A DNA stretch of 64,000 nucleotides from Dokdonella immobilis (GTDB lineage: Bacteria > Pseudomonadota > Gammaproteobacteria > Xanthomonadales > Rhodanobacteraceae). Where the stretch lies: NCBI RefSeq assembly GCF_900115085.1, contig NZ_FOVF01000015.1, positions 29,420 through 93,419 on the forward strand, in the 5' to 3' direction. Both the position numbers and the translations under genes were made by a program. The notes below the pieces were generated by a model. It made no database searches. It worked only from the letters and a program-made list of their open reading frames with translations, and was not told the origin of the DNA. Below, in pieces: positions 60,019 to 64,000 of this stretch (its first letter is position 1; each line of letters starts with the position of its first letter).

Positions 60019-60789
60019 TCAGCGCTTGACGCGGACCAGATCGACCGGTGAACCGTCCGGAAGCCTTGCGTCGATCTGCGCCTCGATGCGGTCGAGGTCC
60101 CTGGCGCGCTCGCACAGCGCATCGGCACGAGCCTCGATTTCCTTGGCCCGCTTCTCGACTGCCTTCTCGACATTCTTCTCGATCGATCCGGCGCGGGCCT
60201 CGAGCTCGGCGACCGCGGCATCGTCGCCGCTAAGCGCGACCTGGATCGCCTGGGCCGTGATGTTGCCGACCATCTCACCGATCAGCGCGCCAACCGAGCG
60301 CTCGATCAGGTCCTCGACCTCGCGGTCCGAATGCGGGCCCCACGAGTCGCGCGCATTGATCGAACGCTTGAGTTCATCGGCGGTACGCGCGATTCGCTGC
60401 GCGCTCTCGCGCGCCTGATGGGCGTCCGAGGCGAACGCGGTGGAGACATGGCCGACCGCTTCGAAGGCGATGCCCACGGCATCCACGGCCAGCGCCTTGG
60501 CTTCGGGAACAATGGCGCGGATGCCACGCTCGAGCTCGGCGAAATGCGCCGCATCGGATGGACTCAGGGGCAGCGACCGGCCGTCGATCTCGACCCTGCC
60601 GCCCGGCAGCAGGGTGACCACGGCTTTCGACGATTCGTCGGTCAGGGTGATCCGACTGCCATCGATGCGCGTCGAATAGTTGCTCTGCACATCGCAGTTG
60701 TCGCCATCGACATGGATGCGGGCGACAGCCGCGCTGGCGGCGAAGGCGAACGCCAGGGTGCTGGCGCCGAGCAGGGTGCGGGAGATCAT
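60019..60789 (-). CDS. DUF2884 family periplasmic protein
   Basis: A 256-residue protein. The signal peptide (ISRTLLGASTLAFAFAASAA) is followed by CDVQSNYSTRIDGSRITLTD, then VVTLLPGGRVEIDGRSLPLS. Long charged helices make up the C-terminal part, with a heptad-like section (KNVEKAVEKRAKEIEARADA). This matches DUF2884 (YggN-like) proteins, whose role is unknown. GAGG precedes ATG 60789. It converges on the kinase gene 25 bp away. Confidence 0.82.
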   Translation of the reverse strand: MISRTLLGASTLAFAFAASAAVARIHVDGDNCDVQSNYSTRIDGSRITLTDESSKAVVTLLPGGRVEIDGRSLPLSPSDAAHFAELERGIRAIVPEAKALAVDAVGIAFEAVGHVSTAFASDAHQARESAQRIARTADELKRSINARDSWGPHSDREVEDLIERSVGALIGEMVGNITAQAIQVALSGDDAAVAELEARAGSIEKNVEKAVEKRAKEIEARADALCERARDLDRIEAQIDARLPDGSPVDLVRVKR

Positions 60790-61244
60790 CGCGGTGGGCC
60801 TCTGTGCAACGGAAGATGCCAATTCGATGCATAGCATCGCATTCGGGTTTAACGCACGCATGTCCCGATCGTCCCCCAACCTCCGGCCTCCCTGCCGGAA
60901 GTCACGCGTGTCGCGGCGAGTGTGCACGCGGGTGCCCCTCTCCCGTCGGGATAGGAGTTGGGGCAAGGATGCGCACAGCGCGAGTCCTCCAACGCCTCGC
61001 GACACCGCACCCTCATCCGCCTGCGGCACCTTCTCCCGGGGGGGGAAGGAAAAGAGCGGCTTCGAGCCTCTTCCGGAGCGGGGGAAAAGAGCGGCTTCGA
61101 GCCCCTCTCCCCTCGGGAGAGGGGTTGGGGTGAGGGTGCGCATAGCGCGCGAAACCTCCAACACCTCGCGACACCGCACCCTCATCCGCCTGCGGCACCT
61201 TCTCGCGGGGGTAGAAGGGATAGAGCGGTTTGCGAGCGATACCG
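60790..61244. repeat. Cluster of REP-like palindromes with a ~167-bp tandem duplication
   Basis: No gene is supported in this 455-bp gap. CCCTCTCCC-type palindromes occur at about 60932-60950, 61025-61050, 61100-61125 and 61200-61220. A segment of ~65 bp (starting TGCGCACAGCGCG near 60970 and TGCGCATAGCGCG near 61137) is repeated with few differences, containing CTCCAAC, CTCGCGACACCGCACCCTCA and TCCGCCTGCGGCACCTTCTC. The words match the repeats captured in lpdA and aceF. Confidence 0.8.
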
Positions 61245-62582
61245 CTATTCAGTGACCGGGTGCGCGTTGGCGGTCGGATTGTCCGGGTGCTCCTTGAGCC
61301 AGACCATCGAGCGATGCACGCGGGCATAGCCGCTCGGATGATCGTAGAAGAAGATTTCCTCGAGCGGTCCGGGCTTGATCTTGCGATAGGTCGACAGGCG
61401 CATCGCGGCCATGGCGAAGCCGTTCGGTTCGCCGGCCGCGTTCAGGCCATAGGCATCGGCCTCGGCTTCGGCCTGGCGCACGATCGAATTGAGCAGCGGC
61501 GTGGCCACGAAGAAGAACAGCGACAGGATGGCCAGGGCCAGCGGCAGCGCGGCCGGATCACCGCGGCCCTCGAGGCCGAAGCGCGTGCCCCAGCGGGCCA
61601 TGGCGCGATCGAAGAAGCGGTGCACGACCCAAAAGCCGAGCGCCAGCACCAGGGTCATGTAGACGACGAGGCGCAGGCCGTGGTTGAGCACGTAGTGGCC
61701 CATTTCGTGGCCGAGCACGGCGAGGATCTCCGGTTTCGAAGTGCGCTCGAGCAGGTTGTCGTTGAGCGCGACCCGGGTCGTGCCGAGGAAGCCGGCGACA
61801 TTGGCGCTGATCCGAGTGGTCTGTTTCGAGGCATCGAACTCGACCACGTTGTCGTCCGGAATCATGTTGGCCCGGGCCAGCGACAGGACAGCTTCGCGGA
61901 CTTCGCCCTGGCGCAACGGCGTGTAGTGGTTGAACAGCGGATCGATGAACACCGGCGCGATCATCATGAAGAACAGGATCAGCGCGAAGGCACCGCCACT
62001 GGCCCAGATCCACCAGCGATCGCCGGTCTTGCGCACAGCCGCGTAGAGCAGCGCGAGCACCGGCGGCAGGATGATCAGGCCGACCAGCAGGTCCTTGAGC
62101 TGGTCCAGCGACCAGTCGCCGAAACCCTGCGTGGCGAGGCCATAGGCGTGCTCGCGGAAGAAGCCCGTGTAGATCGTCCACGGCAGGCTCAGCAGGGTAC
62201 CCAGCAACAACCATTGCGCGGCATAGATCATGGTCTGCAACCAGGGTCGCCGGCTCCAGCGCCGGCCGCGATCGCGCATCGCCCTGGACAGACCCGTGGC
62301 GAGCAGGATCCAGGCCACGGCGAGGCCGTACAGCAGGCCCCACAGTTGCAACCAGTAGCCGCCCTCGAAGTAGGCATCGGATTGCGCTTTCTGCTCGGGG
62401 CTGAGCAGGTCCAGATAGGCCTGGGTGGCGCGGTCGACGTCGAAATCCGGACCCGGTCGCGCGGCATCGGGAATCTGAAGGCCAGGCGGCAGTTCCGCGG
62501 GAGGCGCCGCCACCACCAGCGCCGAACCGACCAGCAACCACCCAAGCATTGCCACCAGGACCCATCGAGCCAGATTCTTCAT
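61245..62582 (-). CDS. M48 family metallopeptidase (Ste24/CAAX-protease-like)
   Basis: A 445-residue inner-membrane zinc protease. It has seven or so predicted helices. The metal motif is HEMGH (292-296), and a likely third ligand is Glu374 in AEAEADAYGL. The mature N-terminus has a signal-like helix followed by a Pro-rich stretch. Closest in layout to eukaryotic Ste24-type and bacterial M48A proteases. Its job here is probably membrane-protein quality control; inferred. Confidence 0.9.
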   Translation of the reverse strand: MKNLARWVLVAMLGWLLVGSALVVAAPPAELPPGLQIPDAARPGPDFDVDRATQAYLDLLSPEQKAQSDAYFEGGYWLQLWGLLYGLAVAWILLATGLSRAMRDRGRRWSRRPWLQTMIYAAQWLLLGTLLSLPWTIYTGFFREHAYGLATQGFGDWSLDQLKDLLVGLIILPPVLALLYAAVRKTGDRWWIWASGGAFALILFFMMIAPVFIDPLFNHYTPLRQGEVREAVLSLARANMIPDDNVVEFDASKQTTRISANVAGFLGTTRVALNDNLLERTSKPEILAVLGHEMGHYVLNHGLRLVVYMTLVLALGFWVVHRFFDRAMARWGTRFGLEGRGDPAALPLALAILSLFFFVATPLLNSIVRQAEAEADAYGLNAAGEPNGFAMAAMRLSTYRKIKPGPLEEIFFYDHPSGYARVHRSMVWLKEHPDNPTANAHPVTE

Positions 62583-62664
62583 GCACCATCCCCTTGCCGA
62601 GCGAAGGCGCCCACCCTACTCCTGTCCGCACCGGTCGCGAAGCGGTCGTTCGTCATGCGCGGCG

Positions 62665-62697
62665 AAAAAAAGCCGCGGCATCAATCGATACCGCGGC
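62665..62697 (-). terminator. Rho-independent terminator for the 62739-63194 gene
   Basis: On the minus strand GCCGCGG, a 12-nt loop and CCGCGGC form a 7-bp stem followed by seven T (A-run at 62665-62671 on the plus strand). It is 42 bp downstream of the stop codon and is the clearest intrinsic terminator in the window. Confidence 0.85.
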
Positions 62698-62738
62698 CTT
62701 GGCCAGTAAACCCACTCGTTGGATGTTGGAGACGGCGC

Positions 62739-63194
62739 TTAGTCGGCCTTGCTGATCGTGAAGCCGCCGAAGCTGATGCCGAGGTCGACGCCCTCGCCGG
62801 TGCCGGCCAGCGCCAGCGAAACGGTGCCCTTGGTCAGCACCTGGGCCGTGGCCGACTTGCCGGCTGCGGCGGTCGCTTCGCCCTGGGCATAGGTGCCGAG
62901 GATGTCGCTCATCTTGTGCACGTCGGTGAACTCGCCCTTGCCGTCGTCGATATGCGACTTGCCGACCGTGAGGCCACCGCCCTTGGCCGAGATCTTGACC
63001 TTCATCGACTCGCCGTTTTCGCAGGTGACCACGCCGCTGCCTTCGGCATGCTTGTAGATGGCGGACCAGCCGGTCAGGCTGAAGCGCATCGTGCAGTCGA
63101 GCTGGGCGTCCGCGGCCTGGGCACTCGGCGCGGTTGCGGCAGCAATGGCCAGGGCCAATCCGGCCGCTGCAAATCCCTTGTTGATCGCTGTCAT
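62739..63194 (-). CDS. Small exported protein of unknown family
   Basis: A 151-residue protein. GGAG precedes ATG 63194 and the signal peptide ends near PSAQA. The mature part is beta-rich (CTMRFSLTGWSAIYKHAEGS; VVTCENGESMKVKISAKGGG; GVDLGISFGGFTISKAD). The two Cys (CTM and VTCEN) could form a disulphide. Related hypothetical proteins occur in Lysobacterales from memory, but I cannot assign a function. It has its own terminator. Confidence 0.7.
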   Translation of the reverse strand: MTAINKGFAAAGLALAIAAATAPSAQAADAQLDCTMRFSLTGWSAIYKHAEGSGVVTCENGESMKVKISAKGGGLTVGKSHIDDGKGEFTDVHKMSDILGTYAQGEATAAAGKSATAQVLTKGTVSLALAGTGEGVDLGISFGGFTISKAD

Positions 63195-63294
63195 GGTGAA
63201 ACTCCTCTCGTTGGGGTGGGCGGAGTTTCACCCTGAATTCCTGAACGCGATGAAACTGAACGGAGTAGCGGACCCACTATCTGAATCGGCGTGT

Positions 63295-63668
63295 TCAGCT
63301 GCTCCAGTCGAGTAGAGCGCGCCAGTGCGCGCGCTTCTGCGCGCGCGTCATGCCGGCGTTGGCCGGACTCGTCGAAGGCAATTCGAGCACGCTGAGCGGT
63401 CGCGCAATGCGCGCTTCGAGCGCCGGCAGGACCAGGCGCCGGAACGACTGCCGGGCGCGACCGCCGTTCAGCGCGATGGCGACGATCGACGCATGCGCGG
63501 CGAGCAGGCCCGGAATGTCGTTGGCGACTTCGCTGGCACGGACGATGTTGCTGTCGAGGCTGCCGGCGCGCTCGCAGTGGGCCAGCACATCCCAGATGCC
63601 GACTCCGCGCGCATGCAGACGCGCGATGCGCTCGGCATAGTTCAACTCCGGGCCGGCATCGAACAGCT
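63295..63668 (-). pseudogene. DNA-deoxyinosine glycosylase-like gene, 5' end lost to an insertion
   Basis: The frame reads ...LQLFDAGPELNYAERIARLH then GVGIWDVLAHCERAGSLDSN, ending PSTSPANAGMTRAQKRAHWR. This is the C-terminal ~70% of the Mug/DNA-deoxyinosine glycosylase (TIGR04274-like) family. The catalytic N-terminal part, with the nucleotide-binding GSMPG loop, is missing. The frame is open back to 63668, exactly where the IS66-type end begins. The TTG at 63645 is therefore not a true start. Confidence 0.8.
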
Positions 63669-64000
63669 GTAAGCGCCTGCCTACGACACCTGTAAGTCAT
63701 CGCTCCGATTTGCTTCGATGCGCGCCCGTATTCAATGGAGCGCAGCGATGGTCAGCAATTCGGAGTTTTGGTCGAGCCACATGGCGGCATGGAAGAGCGG
63801 TGGCCTGACTCAGGCGGCGTATTGCCGTCGGCACGCCTTGAGTTTGCCAAGTTTTGGCTATTGGCGGCGCATCCTGAGGAGGCAGCCAATGATGCCGTCG
63901 TCGCCCGCGGTCGTGCCCATCCTGGTTGGCGAACCGGAGTCGGTCATTGAGGCAATCGAGGTGCACTTGCCCAATGGCTTGCAGGTACAGGTGCCCGTCG
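63669..64000 (+). mobile_element. Left end of an IS66-family insertion sequence (continues beyond the window)
   Basis: The end starts GTAAGCGCCTGCCTACGACA, typical of IS66-family terminal inverted repeats (GTAAGCG). It contains the first short ORF of the element. It interrupts the glycosylase gene. If IS66-like, an 8-bp target duplication is expected, with GAACAGCT (63661-63668) as the left copy. Confidence 0.8.
63747..64000 (+). CDS. IS66-family accessory protein TnpA-like, 5' part (gene continues past the window)
   Basis: ATG 63747 follows GGAG. The product starts MVSNSEFWSSHMAAWKSGGL and continues TQAAYCRRHALSLPSFGYWR, the hallmark of the first ORF of IS66 elements (helix-turn-helix of the MerR/TnpA type). 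The frame is open to the window edge (84 codons visible). It was not visible as a closed frame because its stop lies outside. Confidence 0.85.

Noticed and set aside
63191..63700. Start of the glycosylase at TTG 63645 or upstream frames running across the IS66 end
   Set aside because: The family needs its N-terminal catalytic loop, and sequence beyond 63668 belongs to the insertion element.

Overview
The window is a high-GC chromosomal segment of a free-living gammaproteobacterium. The gene content points to the Lysobacterales (Xanthomonadales), most likely a Rhodanobacteraceae-like genus. That placement is inference from several features: a cyanophycin-synthetase gene followed by a second Mur ligase, a RegB/RegA redox two-component pair, IPTL-CTERM proteins, E3 and E2 pyruvate dehydrogenase subunits each with its own lipoyl domain, and many short palindromic intergenic repeats. 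I see no rRNA, tRNA, CRISPR array or phage.

Layout. 1-5.4 kb: the 3' end of cphA, a Mur ligase, a phosphatase-DsrE fusion and a TolB/TPR protein. 5.7-10.3 kb, minus strand: a SARP-type regulator fused to an alpha/beta hydrolase, a small frameshifted gene, a secreted beta-helix protein and a stand-alone paralogue of the hydrolase half. 10.7-19.3 kb: a DUF2855 protein, gamma-glutamyltransferase, a secreted protein with eleven ~55-residue repeats, a decayed second gamma-glutamyltransferase 3' end, and a LamG/Ig-like exosortase-type substrate. 19.6-27.5 kb: a TonB-like protein, DUF3592, acyl-CoA synthetase, an IPTL-CTERM protein, YceI, and an ECF sigma operon. 27.5-33.5 kb: a beta-helix protein and MFS exporter divergent from a LysR regulator, then a DGT-repeat secreted protein.

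33.6-46.2 kb: an 11-kb block bounded on the left by a truncated copy, and on the right by the intact copy, of a PA0069-type radical SAM gene. Inside are four consecutive secreted beta-helix or Calx-beta proteins, then a Ser/Thr kinase with TPRs coupled to an ECF sigma factor. 46.2-49.6 kb: RegA/RegB and a divergent outer-membrane protein. 49.8-53.7 kb: lpdA, a DUF2059 protein and aceF. In both lpdA and aceF a near-identical REP-like palindrome is translated in the linker after the lipoyl domain. 53.8-63.2 kb: a lipoprotein, ABC-F ATPase, GST, glyoxalase, a second Ser/Thr kinase with TPRs, DUF2884, M48 protease and a small secreted protein. 63.3-64 kb: a DNA glycosylase gene cut by the left end of an IS66-type element, which runs off the window.

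The strongest unifying signal is a short C-terminal motif, roughly D-x-[IL]-F-x-x-[GA]-[FM]-[DE], that ends seven otherwise unlike secreted proteins. In an eighth protein a related motif sits just after the signal peptide. It coexists with IPTL/VPSL exosortase-type tails on two other proteins. I read it as a candidate surface-sorting or secretion tag. The second theme is local duplication followed by decay (hydrolase, gamma-glutamyltransferase, radical SAM, tandem beta-helix genes), together with several palindromic repeat families, some captured into coding sequence.
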